The position numbers and the translations under genes were made by a program. A stretch of 64,000 nucleotides of DNA. It comes from Paractinoplanes pyxinae (GTDB lineage: Bacteria > Actinomycetota > Actinomycetes > Mycobacteriales > Micromonosporaceae). Below, piece after piece: positions 49,607-56,663 of this stretch. Position 1 is the first letter of the stretch, and each line of letters begins with the position of its first letter. The stretch lies in the NCBI RefSeq assembly GCF_026626335.1, contig NZ_JAPNTZ010000004.1, forward strand, positions 372,001-436,000. Direction: 5' to 3'. The notes under the pieces were generated by a model. It was not told where the DNA came from. It ran no database searches and saw only the letters and a program-made list of their open reading frames with translations.

Positions 49607-49858
49607 ATGACTCAGGTGACGACCCGGCGCAGTGGCAGTGTTACCGGTGCCCGCGTGTGCACGATTCTCGCGTTCGTCTTCGCCGCCGTGGCCATCCTCT
49701 TCGCGCCGATCATCTTCGGCCCGGCCGCCATCGTGCTCGGTCTGGTCGGCGGTTACCTGGGTGACCGGCCGCTCGGCTGGTACGCGGCCGCGGCCGGTGT
49801 TCTCGGCGGCGCGCTCGGCTTCGTCCTCGGCGCCATCGTGCTGAACGCCGCCAGCTGA
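49607..49858 (+). CDS. Small membrane protein
   Basis: An 83-residue protein with two or three hydrophobic stretches (ILAFVFAAVAILFAPIIFG and YAAAAGVLGGALGFVLGAIV) and a short polar N-terminus MTQVTTRRSG. GAAAGGAAA lies before the ATG. It looks like a small actinobacterial two-pass membrane protein of unknown function. The hairpin at 49900 follows as a terminator. Confidence 0.78.
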   Translation: MTQVTTRRSGSVTGARVCTILAFVFAAVAILFAPIIFGPAAIVLGLVGGYLGDRPLGWYAAAAGVLGGALGFVLGAIVLNAAS

Positions 49859-49877
49859 CCGCTGACGCGAGACGCCG

Positions 49878-50066
49878 CTAGCTGATCGCGGCCCTCATCA
49901 ACTCCCCGCGCCGGTCCCCACCACCGGCGCGGGGAGTTTCGCTGCATACCGGGCATTCCCGGGTGATGCCGCAGCGGCCGCAGAACTCGTTGGTCTTCTT
50001 GAAGCACACGAAGCCGGCCAGGAAACCGGCCACCAGGGCCGATCCGACGGCGATGACGAGGATCAT
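49878..50066 (-). CDS. Small membrane protein with Cys-pair (zinc-ribbon-like) tail
   Basis: A 62-residue protein. Residues 1-20 form one membrane helix (ILVIAVGSALVAGFLAGFV), then the tail reads CFKKTNEFCGRCGITRECPVC, three Cys pairs in CxxC-like spacing that may hold zinc or iron. GGAGGAG lies 6 bases before the ATG, a strong ribosome site. The last third overlaps the strong hairpin at 49900, so the gene ends beyond it. The Cys pattern suggests a rubredoxin- or ribbon-like knuckle of unknown role. Confidence 0.62.
   Translation of the reverse strand: MILVIAVGSALVAGFLAGFVCFKKTNEFCGRCGITRECPVCSETPRAGGGDRRGELMRAAIS
49900..49938. terminator. Strong hairpin between convergent small genes
   Basis: A perfect 16-pair stem (49900-49915 with 49923-49938, AACTCCCCGCGCCGGT) with a 7-base loop, 41 bases after the stop of the small membrane gene. 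It also lies inside the 3' codons of the minus-strand cysteine-motif gene, so it can stop transcription from both sides. Confidence 0.72.
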
Positions 50067-50132
50067 GGGACACTCCTCCCGCGCTTTTCTGTCACACGGG
50101 CTTCGGAGCCGATCGGTTCATAGAGTGGGGAC

Positions 50133-50963
50133 ATGGACTTCGGTGTCGGATACTTTCCCACCCATGACGGCGTGAAGCCCGGCGAGATCGCGCGGCGGGC
50201 CGAGGAGCGCGGGCACAGCGCGCTGTACTTCGCCGAGCACACACACATCCCGGCGAGCCGGGAGACGCCCTGGCCGGGCGGCCCGCAGCTGCCGCAGAAG
50301 TATTGGCACACGTACGACCTGTTCGTGGCCCTGACCGCGGCGGCCGAGGCGACCAGCCGGCTGCGCATCGGCAGCGGGGTGTGCCTGGTGCCCGAGCGCG
50401 ACCCGATCACCACGGCCAAAGAGGTGGCCAGCGTCGACCACCTCAGCGGCGGGCGGTTCGAGTTCGGGGTGGGCCTGGGCTGGAACCGGGAAGAGATGCG
50501 CAACCACGGCACCGACCCGCGCAAGCGGGTGCCGATCATGACCGAGCGCATCAAGGCCATGCGCGAGATCTGGCTGAACGACGAGGCCAGCTTCCACGGC
50601 GAGCACGTGAACTTCGACCGGATCTGGTCGTGGCCCAAGCCGGCCCAGCGCCCCCACCCGCCCATCCTGATCGGTGGCGGCGGGCCCACGGTGCTCGACC
50701 GGGTGCTCGACCACGGCGACGGCTGGTTCCCGCAGTGGCGCGACGAGAACGTGTTCGAGCGGATCGCCGAGCTGCGCGCCCGGGCCGACCGCTACGTGCA
50801 GGTGCAGATGCTGAGCGTGCCGCCCGACCCCAAGGCCCTCGAGCAGTGCGAGCAGGCGGGCGTCGACCGGGTCTCGGTGTGGCTGCCCTCCGGCCCGTGG
50901 AGCGTCGTCGAGCCGGCCCTCGAGAAGTGGGAAGCGGCCATCGGTGAGCTGACCGGCCGGTGA
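50133..50963 (+). CDS. LLM-class F420-dependent oxidoreductase
   Basis: A 276-residue member of the luciferase-like monooxygenase family that uses coenzyme F420, as in mycobacterial F420 enzymes. Family stretches: MDFGVGYFPT, ALYFAEHTHIP, RLRIGSGVCLVPERDP, GLGWNREEM and ILIGGGGPTVLDRV. It probably performs a redox step on a small organic substrate. GGGGACATG precedes the start with GGGG. Its 3' end overlaps the next gene as GTGA, so the two are translationally coupled and probably form an F420 pair. Substrate unknown. Confidence 0.9.
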   Translation: MDFGVGYFPTHDGVKPGEIARRAEERGHSALYFAEHTHIPASRETPWPGGPQLPQKYWHTYDLFVALTAAAEATSRLRIGSGVCLVPERDPITTAKEVASVDHLSGGRFEFGVGLGWNREEMRNHGTDPRKRVPIMTERIKAMREIWLNDEASFHGEHVNFDRIWSWPKPAQRPHPPILIGGGGPTVLDRVLDHGDGWFPQWRDENVFERIAELRARADRYVQVQMLSVPPDPKALEQCEQAGVDRVSVWLPSGPWSVVEPALEKWEAAIGELTGR

Positions 50964-51352
50964 CCCCGGCCCAGCGCCTGGCAAGCGTGCCGGTGGCCCG
51001 GCTGGCGACGGTCGGGCCGGACGGCGCGCCGCACGTCGTGCCGATGGTCTTCGCCCTGGTGGGCGAGGACGAGATCGTGAGCGCAGTGGATCACAAACCC
51101 AAGCGGACGCGGGCGTTGCGCCGGTTGGCCAACATCGAGCACGAGCCGCGGGTCAGCGTGCTGGCCGACCACTACGAGCCGGACTGGTCGCAGCTGTGGT
51201 GGGTGCGCGCCGACGGCGTGGCGCGCCTCCTTCCGGCGTACGCGGAAGGCCTGCAGGCCTTGGCCGGGCGCTACCCGCAATATCGCGAGAAGCCCCCGGC
51301 CGGCCCGTTCGTCGTGATCACCGTCGAGCGCTGGGCGACCTGGACGGCCTAG
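50960..51352 (+). CDS. F420-dependent PPOX-class oxidoreductase (TIGR03668-like)
   Basis: A 130-residue small flavin/F420 fold enzyme. ARLATVGPDGAPHVVPMVF is the family's N-terminal signature and WSQLWWVRADGVARLLP is near the C-terminus. It overlaps the LLM gene by 4 bases (GTGA) and ends 4 bases inside the stop of the convergent DUF885 gene. Members of this small family bind F420 and may reduce biliverdin, nitro-imidazole or similar substrates; none can be assigned here. Confidence 0.88.
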   Translation: MTPAQRLASVPVARLATVGPDGAPHVVPMVFALVGEDEIVSAVDHKPKRTRALRRLANIEHEPRVSVLADHYEPDWSQLWWVRADGVARLLPAYAEGLQALAGRYPQYREKPPAGPFVVITVERWATWTA

Positions 51353-53040
51353 AGGGCGGCCAAGGTTTCGTAAAGGTCGTCCAGGCCCTGTGAGCCCTGG
51401 GCGAGCGCCGCCATGTGCCAGGCCTTCAGGTCGAAGGCGGAGCCGCGGGCCGCCTGGGCCGCCGCCCGTCCCCGCAGCCAGGCCCGTTCGCCCAGCTTGT
51501 AGCCGATCGCCTGGCCGGGCACGCCCAGGTAACGCACCACTTCGCCGTCGAGGAAGGCGTCGTCGAGCCCGCTGTACCGGCCCAGGAACTCGCGGGTGGC
51601 CTCCGGCGTGACCGGCCGGCCCGGCTGGTACGGCGAATCGGCCGGGAAGTCGAGGCCGAGGTGCATGCCGATGTCGACGATGACCCGCTGCAGCCGCAGC
51701 ATCTGGGCGGCCAGGTAGCCCAGCCGGGTGGCGGGCGTGCTGTGATAGCCGAGCTCGTCCATCAGCCGCTCGGCGTACAGCGCCCAGCCCTCGACATTGG
51801 ACGAGATCATCCCCAGCGTGGCCTGGTACTTCGACAGGTCGTCGGCGACGTAGAGCCACTGGGCCAGCTGCAGGTGGTGTCCGGGCACGCCCTCGTGGTA
51901 CCAGGCCGAGGTGATGAACCAGAGCGGGTAGCGGTCGTCCTCGGTGGCGGGCAGCCAGGTGCGGCCGGGCCGGGTGAAGTCGAGCGAGGGCGGCGTGTAG
52001 TAGGGCGCCGGGGCGCTGCCGGTCGGGGCGATCATCGCCTCGACCCGCCGGATCGGCTCGGGCAGGTCGAAGTGCGAGCCCTGCAGGTCGTTGATCGTCC
52101 GGTCCATCATCCGCTGCAGGTGTTCCCGGGCCTGCTCGGCGCCCTCGACGGCCGGGCCCTTGGTCTTGAGGTAGTCGGTCGCCTCGACCGGCGTGGCCCC
52201 GCTGATGAGCCGGTCGGCCTCCGCCCGCATCTCGGCCTCCACCTTGTGGAACTCGTCCCAGGCCCAGGCGTACGCCTCGTCGAGATCGAAGTCGGCGCCG
52301 TTCCACAGCCGGGCCCACGTCCGATACCGGTCACGGCCCACCGCGTCGGGAGTGCCCGCCGCGGCCGGGGCGTACGTCTCCCGCAGCCAGTCGCGGAAGT
52401 CGGCGAGGGCGGCGGTGGCCGACGCGGCCGCCGCTTCCAGCCGCGGGCGCACCGATTCCGGCCCGCGCGCGGCCAGGCCGGCGAACCAGCTGCTCCCGGC
52501 GTCCGGGCCCAGCCACGTCTCCAGCTGGTCGAGCACCGTGGTGACCTGGCGCGGGCCGGAGAGCAGCCCGCGTTCCAGGCCCAGGGTCAGGGTGGCCCGG
52601 TAGCCGTCCAGCCCCTCGCCGAAGCGCCCCAGACGCCCGGCGATGACCGCCCAGTTCTCGTCGGTCGCGGCCGGCATCTGCAGCAGGACGTCCCGCAGGG
52701 AGTGCACCGGGGAGGCCAGGCTGCGCACCGCCCGTAGATCCTCGCCGGCGTCGTGCAGCGCCAGGCCGACGGTCAGCCTCTCCCGCAGCAGGCGGGCACA
52801 GCGCGCCTCGGCCGGGACCGGGTCGGGCTCGGCCGCCTCGACGGCGTCGAGCCGGGCCAGCGTGCGGCGGGACAGGTCGGCCGCGGCCTCGAGCCCGGTC
52901 GGTGACATGTCGGGCAGGTCGTCGCGATCGAGGTGCAGACCCAGCTGAACGGCGGTGATCGGGTTGAGGTCGGCCACCTCGCCGACGTACGTGTCGGCCA
53001 GGCGCCGGGGCGTCAGATTCTCGGCGGAGGTTTCAGGCAT
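51349..53040 (-). CDS. DUF885 zinc-peptidase-like protein
   Basis: A 563-residue soluble protein of the DUF885 family, whose members are hydrolases of the zincin class. The zinc signature HEGVPGHHLQLAQW lies near residue 382, and the third ligand Glu is in NVEGWALYAE about 40 residues later. The N-terminus is helical with Pro/Glu-rich turns. Its start at 53040 overlaps the 3' end of the sigma factor gene by 28 bases, so it may be read from that transcript. No signal peptide, so it probably acts on peptides inside the cell. Confidence 0.85.
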   Translation of the reverse strand: MPETSAENLTPRRLADTYVGEVADLNPITAVQLGLHLDRDDLPDMSPTGLEAAADLSRRTLARLDAVEAAEPDPVPAEARCARLLRERLTVGLALHDAGEDLRAVRSLASPVHSLRDVLLQMPAATDENWAVIAGRLGRFGEGLDGYRATLTLGLERGLLSGPRQVTTVLDQLETWLGPDAGSSWFAGLAARGPESVRPRLEAAAASATAALADFRDWLRETYAPAAAGTPDAVGRDRYRTWARLWNGADFDLDEAYAWAWDEFHKVEAEMRAEADRLISGATPVEATDYLKTKGPAVEGAEQAREHLQRMMDRTINDLQGSHFDLPEPIRRVEAMIAPTGSAPAPYYTPPSLDFTRPGRTWLPATEDDRYPLWFITSAWYHEGVPGHHLQLAQWLYVADDLSKYQATLGMISSNVEGWALYAERLMDELGYHSTPATRLGYLAAQMLRLQRVIVDIGMHLGLDFPADSPYQPGRPVTPEATREFLGRYSGLDDAFLDGEVVRYLGVPGQAIGYKLGERAWLRGRAAAQAARGSAFDLKAWHMAALAQGSQGLDDLYETLAAL

Positions 53041-53906
53041 ACCCCATGAGACGCAGGGCGGGCCACGGCGTGCAACTTGTCGGGGTTGGCGATGTTGTAG
53101 ATGCCCAGGATGCGGCCCTGATCGTCGAAGTCGAAGGACAGCGTGCTGATCACCCGGCCGGCGCCGGTGAAGACCAGGCCGGGGCTTCCGTTGAGGTCGA
53201 CCAGATCGGCCCGCATGTCGGCCGGGGCGACCCCCTCGTACGGGACCCGGCTGACACCGGCCATCCAGGCCGCCACCCGCTCGGCCCCGACGACAGGGCG
53301 CCGGGCGTGGCGGACCTTGCCGCCGCCGTCGGTCCAGAGTGTGACGTCGGGAGCGAGCAGTTCCAGCAGCCCGTTGATGTCGCCGCCCGACGCCGCGGCC
53401 AGGAACCGTTCGGTGGCGTCGCGCTGGTGGCGACGGTCGGCCGGGAAGCGGGGACGCCGGGACCGGACGTGCTCGCGGGCCCGGTGGGCGGCCTGGCGCA
53501 CGGCCGGCTCGGCCCGGTCGACGGCGGCCGCGATCTCGGCGTACGGGAAATCGAAGATCTCTTTCAGGACGAACACGGCCCGTTCGAGCGGGCTGAGCGT
53601 CTCGAGGACGACCAGCATGGCCAGCGAGACGTCGTCGGTGAGGTCATCGCCCGCGGTGACGACCGGCTCGGGCAGCCACGGGCCGATGTAGGTCTCGCGC
53701 CGGCGCCGGGCCGATCGCAGCTGATCCATCGCCTGGTGGGTGACCATGCGGGCCAGGTACGCCTTGGGGTCGGCCACCTCGCCGCGGTCGGCTGCCGACC
53801 AGCGCAGCCACGTCTCCTGAACCGCGTCCTCGGCGTCGCCGGCCGAGCCCAGGATGCGGTAGGCGATGGCGAACAGCAGCCGGCGGTGCTCGTCGAAGAC
53901 CGTCAT
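53013..53906 (-). CDS. sigJ: ECF41 RNA polymerase sigma factor (SigJ type)
   Basis: A 297-residue sigma factor of group ECF41. Sigma2 (about 10-75) and sigma4 (about 100-155) are followed by a fused SnoaL-like C-terminal domain (about 165-297) that controls activity in place of an anti-sigma protein. The three family signatures are visible: WLPEP (77-81), DGGGK (193-197) and NPDKL (274-278). Its ATG overlaps the flavoprotein stop as ATGA. ECF41 genes are usually beside carboxymuconolactone decarboxylase, oxidoreductase or epimerase genes; here the partner is an FAD oxidoreductase, matching that pattern. A TGTCACA/CGTC-like promoter lies upstream of the operon. Confidence 0.93.
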   Translation of the reverse strand: MTVFDEHRRLLFAIAYRILGSAGDAEDAVQETWLRWSAADRGEVADPKAYLARMVTHQAMDQLRSARRRRETYIGPWLPEPVVTAGDDLTDDVSLAMLVVLETLSPLERAVFVLKEIFDFPYAEIAAAVDRAEPAVRQAAHRAREHVRSRRPRFPADRRHQRDATERFLAAASGGDINGLLELLAPDVTLWTDGGGKVRHARRPVVGAERVAAWMAGVSRVPYEGVAPADMRADLVDLNGSPGLVFTGAGRVISTLSFDFDDQGRILGIYNIANPDKLHAVARPASHGVCLKPPPRI

Positions 53907-55036
53907 CGCGTGTACCGGCCACCGTGCGGCCACCACGAGGCCAGGGCCGGCATCGTGAGCATGCGGGCGTAGGTCGGCCACGGGGAGGCGGTCACGGTTT
54001 CCTTGTACCAGACGGCGGCGCGGCCGGTCAGGTACGCGCGGCGGGGGCTGTCGTCGGGCCGGGTGAACTGGACGACGGCGTCCCCCCGGCCCAGGCTGAC
54101 CGGGCGGTGGTAGTAGCCGAACCGGAACGGCTGAGGCTGCTTGCCGTCGAGCTCGCGGGCGAGGTTCGCGGCGGCGTGCACCCCGGTCGGCATGCCGCTC
54201 TGGCACGTGCCGTGCAGCACGCCGAAGCCCTGGCGCACGGCGGCCGCGTCGCCGACCGCATATACGTGCGGATGCGACACCGACCGCAGGCAGCGGTCGG
54301 TGACGATGCGGCCGTGCTCGTCATTGGTCAGAGCCGGGGCCAGCGGGGAGATCCGGGTGCCGGCCGTCCACACGACCACGTCGGCCGGCACGATCTCGCC
54401 GCTCAGGTCGACGCCGTCCGGCAGCACTTTGGTGATCTCGCCGATCCGCACTTCGACGCCCAGCCGGTCCAGGGCGGCGGTCACGTACGCCTGAGCCTTC
54501 GCGGTCATCCCGGTGCCGGGCCGGTCGCGGCTCAGGAGTCGCACGGTGAAGCCGCGCTCGGCGATCTCGGCCGCGGTCTCGACGCCGGTCAGGCCGCCTC
54601 CGCACACGACAACTGTGCTGTTCGGCGTGAGGCGGGCGGCCAGGGCTTCGGCGCCCCGGAAGTCGTCGAACGTGTAGGCGTGCTCGGCCGCGCCCGGCAC
54701 CGAGGCGGTGTCGACCACGCTGCCCAGGGCGTAGACCAGCTTGTCGAACCGCAGGTCGCGCTCGTCGTCCAGGCGTACGGTGCGGGCGTCGGCGTCGACC
54801 GCGGTCACCCATCCGTACTCGAGCCGGACGCCGGTGCCGGCCAGCAGATCGGGCAGACGCAGGTCGGCGGTGGGGCGTCCGGCGGCGGTCGAGTGCAGGC
54901 GCAGCCGCTCGGTGAACCGTTCCCCGGCGTTGACCAGGGTCACGCGTACGTCGTCACGGCCCCGGACGCGGCCGGCCAGATTGGTCGCGGCGGCCAGACC
55001 CGCGTAGCCCGCTCCGAGAATGAGGATGTCAGTCAT
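53903..55036 (-). CDS. FAD/NAD(P)-dependent oxidoreductase (NDH-2-like), ECF41 partner
   Basis: A 377-residue flavoprotein. FAD motif ILILGAGYAGLAAATNL at the N-terminus, NAD(P) motif VVVCGGGLTGVETAAEIAE near residue 143, and the second FAD contact YAVGDAAAVRQGF near 265. It resembles NDH-2-type and other pyridine-nucleotide flavoprotein reductases, without an obvious membrane anchor. It is the first gene of the operon with the sigma factor, and this partnership matches the known ECF41/oxidoreductase pairing. It may reduce a quinone or similar acceptor; the substrate is unknown. A possible ECF41 promoter is 9 to 36 bases upstream of the ATG. Confidence 0.9.
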   Translation of the reverse strand: MTDILILGAGYAGLAAATNLAGRVRGRDDVRVTLVNAGERFTERLRLHSTAAGRPTADLRLPDLLAGTGVRLEYGWVTAVDADARTVRLDDERDLRFDKLVYALGSVVDTASVPGAAEHAYTFDDFRGAEALAARLTPNSTVVVCGGGLTGVETAAEIAERGFTVRLLSRDRPGTGMTAKAQAYVTAALDRLGVEVRIGEITKVLPDGVDLSGEIVPADVVVWTAGTRISPLAPALTNDEHGRIVTDRCLRSVSHPHVYAVGDAAAVRQGFGVLHGTCQSGMPTGVHAAANLARELDGKQPQPFRFGYYHRPVSLGRGDAVVQFTRPDDSPRRAYLTGRAAVWYKETVTASPWPTYARMLTMPALASWWPHGGRYTR

Positions 55037-55044
55037 GCCCGCGG

Positions 55045-55072
55045 GACGGACCTCGCACGGCCGCCTGTGACC
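55045..55072 (-). promoter_or_regulatory. Possible ECF41-type promoter before the flavoprotein/sigJ operon
   Basis: On the minus strand GGTCACA (55066-55072) is followed after 17 bases by CGTC (55045-55048), resembling the recalled ECF41 consensus TGTCACA-16-CGTC with one mismatch and one extra spacer base. The -10-like box ends 8 bases before the ATG, so transcripts would be nearly leaderless. Autoregulation is inferred. Confidence 0.45.
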
Positions 55073-55076
55073 CGCG

Positions 55077-55090
55077 GTGACTCAGGTCAC
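55077..55090. promoter_or_regulatory. Inverted repeat upstream of the flavoprotein operon
   Basis: GTGAC (55077-55081) and GTCAC (55086-55090) form a short inverted repeat with a 4-base centre just beyond the -35-like box and touching the stop of the upstream ABC permease gene. It may bind a regulator; no partner is known. Confidence 0.35.
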
Positions 55091-55689
55091 TAGTCGGTGA
55101 GGTCCCGCCGGATGAACCAGCCCGCCACGGCCAGTGAGACCACGGCGTACCCGGCGAAGAACAGCAGCCCCTTCGGGTTGCCACCGGCCGCGCTCATGAA
55201 GGTCGTGAACGGCAGCGGCTGCTTGAACCGGAAGGCCAGGCCCTCGGCGAAGACGAACCAGGTTCCGTACGCGATGAAAAGCGCAACCGGCCTCCGGATG
55301 ACCGTGGCGCTGGCCACCCCGAACACGGCCAGCAGCGGCGTTGCCGCCATCGTGCCCGCGAACTGCTCGTACTCACCGGAGACGATCGTGGTCACCCCGC
55401 TCACCACCGCCACCACGAGCCCCAGCACGATCGCGCACAGGCACTGCGCGGCCAGCGCCTGCCACCGCCGCGGCTGACCCAGGAAGAGCAGGACGGCCGT
55501 GCGGTGCGTGTAGTGCTGGGAGGTGACCACGACGGCGATGCCGAACACCCCGAGCGCCACGAACAGCGACCAGAAGTCGACGCTGAACAGTGCGAACGAC
55601 ATGCCCAGGACGACCGCGAGCCCCATCGACAGCCAGCTCGACGGGATGGTCAGCGTGCGGTGCAGCTCGCTGCGCAGGACGGCGATCAT
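55090..55689 (-). CDS. ABC-2 type exporter permease
   Basis: A 199-residue membrane permease with six hydrophobic segments, part of an ABC exporter. It starts with ATG at 55689, overlapping the ATPase gene stop as ATGA. Stretches such as WLSMGLAVVLGMSFALFSVD and GYAVVSLAVAGWFIRRDLTD are membrane helices. It resembles the short permeases of BcrAB-like lantibiotic or bacitracin exporters. No substrate can be named. It lies directly before the ECF41 operon on the same strand. Confidence 0.82.
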   Translation of the reverse strand: MIAVLRSELHRTLTIPSSWLSMGLAVVLGMSFALFSVDFWSLFVALGVFGIAVVVTSQHYTHRTAVLLFLGQPRRWQALAAQCLCAIVLGLVVAVVSGVTTIVSGEYEQFAGTMAATPLLAVFGVASATVIRRPVALFIAYGTWFVFAEGLAFRFKQPLPFTTFMSAAGGNPKGLLFFAGYAVVSLAVAGWFIRRDLTD

Positions 55690-56567
55690 TCGGCCGCCCC
55701 CGCCAGCTCCAGAAACGTTCGCTCGAGGCTGGGTTGCTCGGCGGTCAGCTCGTGGATCGCGATGCCCGCGTGCAGGGCGATCTCGCCGGCGTCCTCGGCG
55801 GCCAGCCCCTCGACGAACAGCACGTGCCCGTCCGTGCTGACCCGGGCCCCGGCCTGCTCGAAGACCTGCCACAGCGCGTGCGGATCCCGGCCGCGCACCC
55901 GCAGGCGGCCGGCCTCATCGCCCGCGACGGCGGCCAGCGGGGCCACGAGGCGCACCTGGCCGCCCGCGATGATCACCACGTCGTCGATGAGCAGTTCCAG
56001 CTCGGAGAGCAGGTGGCTCGAGATGAGCACCGTGCCCCCGGCGTCGGCATGAGCCCGCAGCAGCCCGCGCAGCCAGGCCATGCCGGACGGGTCGAGCCCG
56101 TTGGCCGGCTCGTCGAGGACCAGGATCGACGGCTCGCCGAGCAGCGCGGTGGCCACCGCCAGGCGCTGCCGCATGCCCAGCGAGTAGTCGCCGGTGCGCT
56201 GGCCCGCGGCGTCGGCCAGTCCGACGTACTCGAGAAGCTCTTCGCCCCTCTGCCGGCCGACGCCGCACAACAGCGACTGGGTGCGCAGGTGACCGCGCCC
56301 GGTCTGGCCGGGGTGCATGAGGCCCTGCTCGAGCACCGCCCCGACCTGCCGCAAGGGGTGCTTGAGCTCGCGGTAGGGCTTCCCGTTGATCAGCGCCTGA
56401 CCGGCGGTGGGGCGGCTGAGCCCGAGCAGCATGCGCAGCGTGGTGGTCTTGCCCGAGCCGTTCAGCCCGAGGAAGCCGGTGACCCGGCCCGGGGCGGCGG
56501 TGAACGTCACGTCGCGCGCGGCGTCGGTGCGGCCGTACCGTTTCGTCAATCCCTTGGCTTCGATCAT
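55686..56567 (-). CDS. ABC exporter ATP-binding protein (BcrA/CcmA type)
   Basis: A 293-residue ATPase. Walker A GLNGSGKTTT (about 34-43), ABC signature SLGMRQRLAVA (about 128-138), Walker B ILVLDEPANGLDP (148-160) and switch His in LISSHLL. The C-terminal 90 residues form an accessory domain found in lantibiotic-type exporter ATPases. It is coupled with the permease by an ATGA overlap and is divergent from the large membrane protein at 56664. It probably exports a drug, lipid or peptide. Confidence 0.92.
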   Translation of the reverse strand: MIEAKGLTKRYGRTDAARDVTFTAAPGRVTGFLGLNGSGKTTTLRMLLGLSRPTAGQALINGKPYRELKHPLRQVGAVLEQGLMHPGQTGRGHLRTQSLLCGVGRQRGEELLEYVGLADAAGQRTGDYSLGMRQRLAVATALLGEPSILVLDEPANGLDPSGMAWLRGLLRAHADAGGTVLISSHLLSELELLIDDVVIIAGGQVRLVAPLAAVAGDEAGRLRVRGRDPHALWQVFEQAGARVSTDGHVLFVEGLAAEDAGEIALHAGIAIHELTAEQPSLERTFLELAGAAE

Positions 56568-56663
56568 TGCCGGGAAGTATGGCGGCTCGCGTCAAGATGC
56601 TCAGCCCCCTTTGAGTACGTGTGCTCACCCGCTCGCCCGGGCCGGGGCACAAGGATCAGGGGC

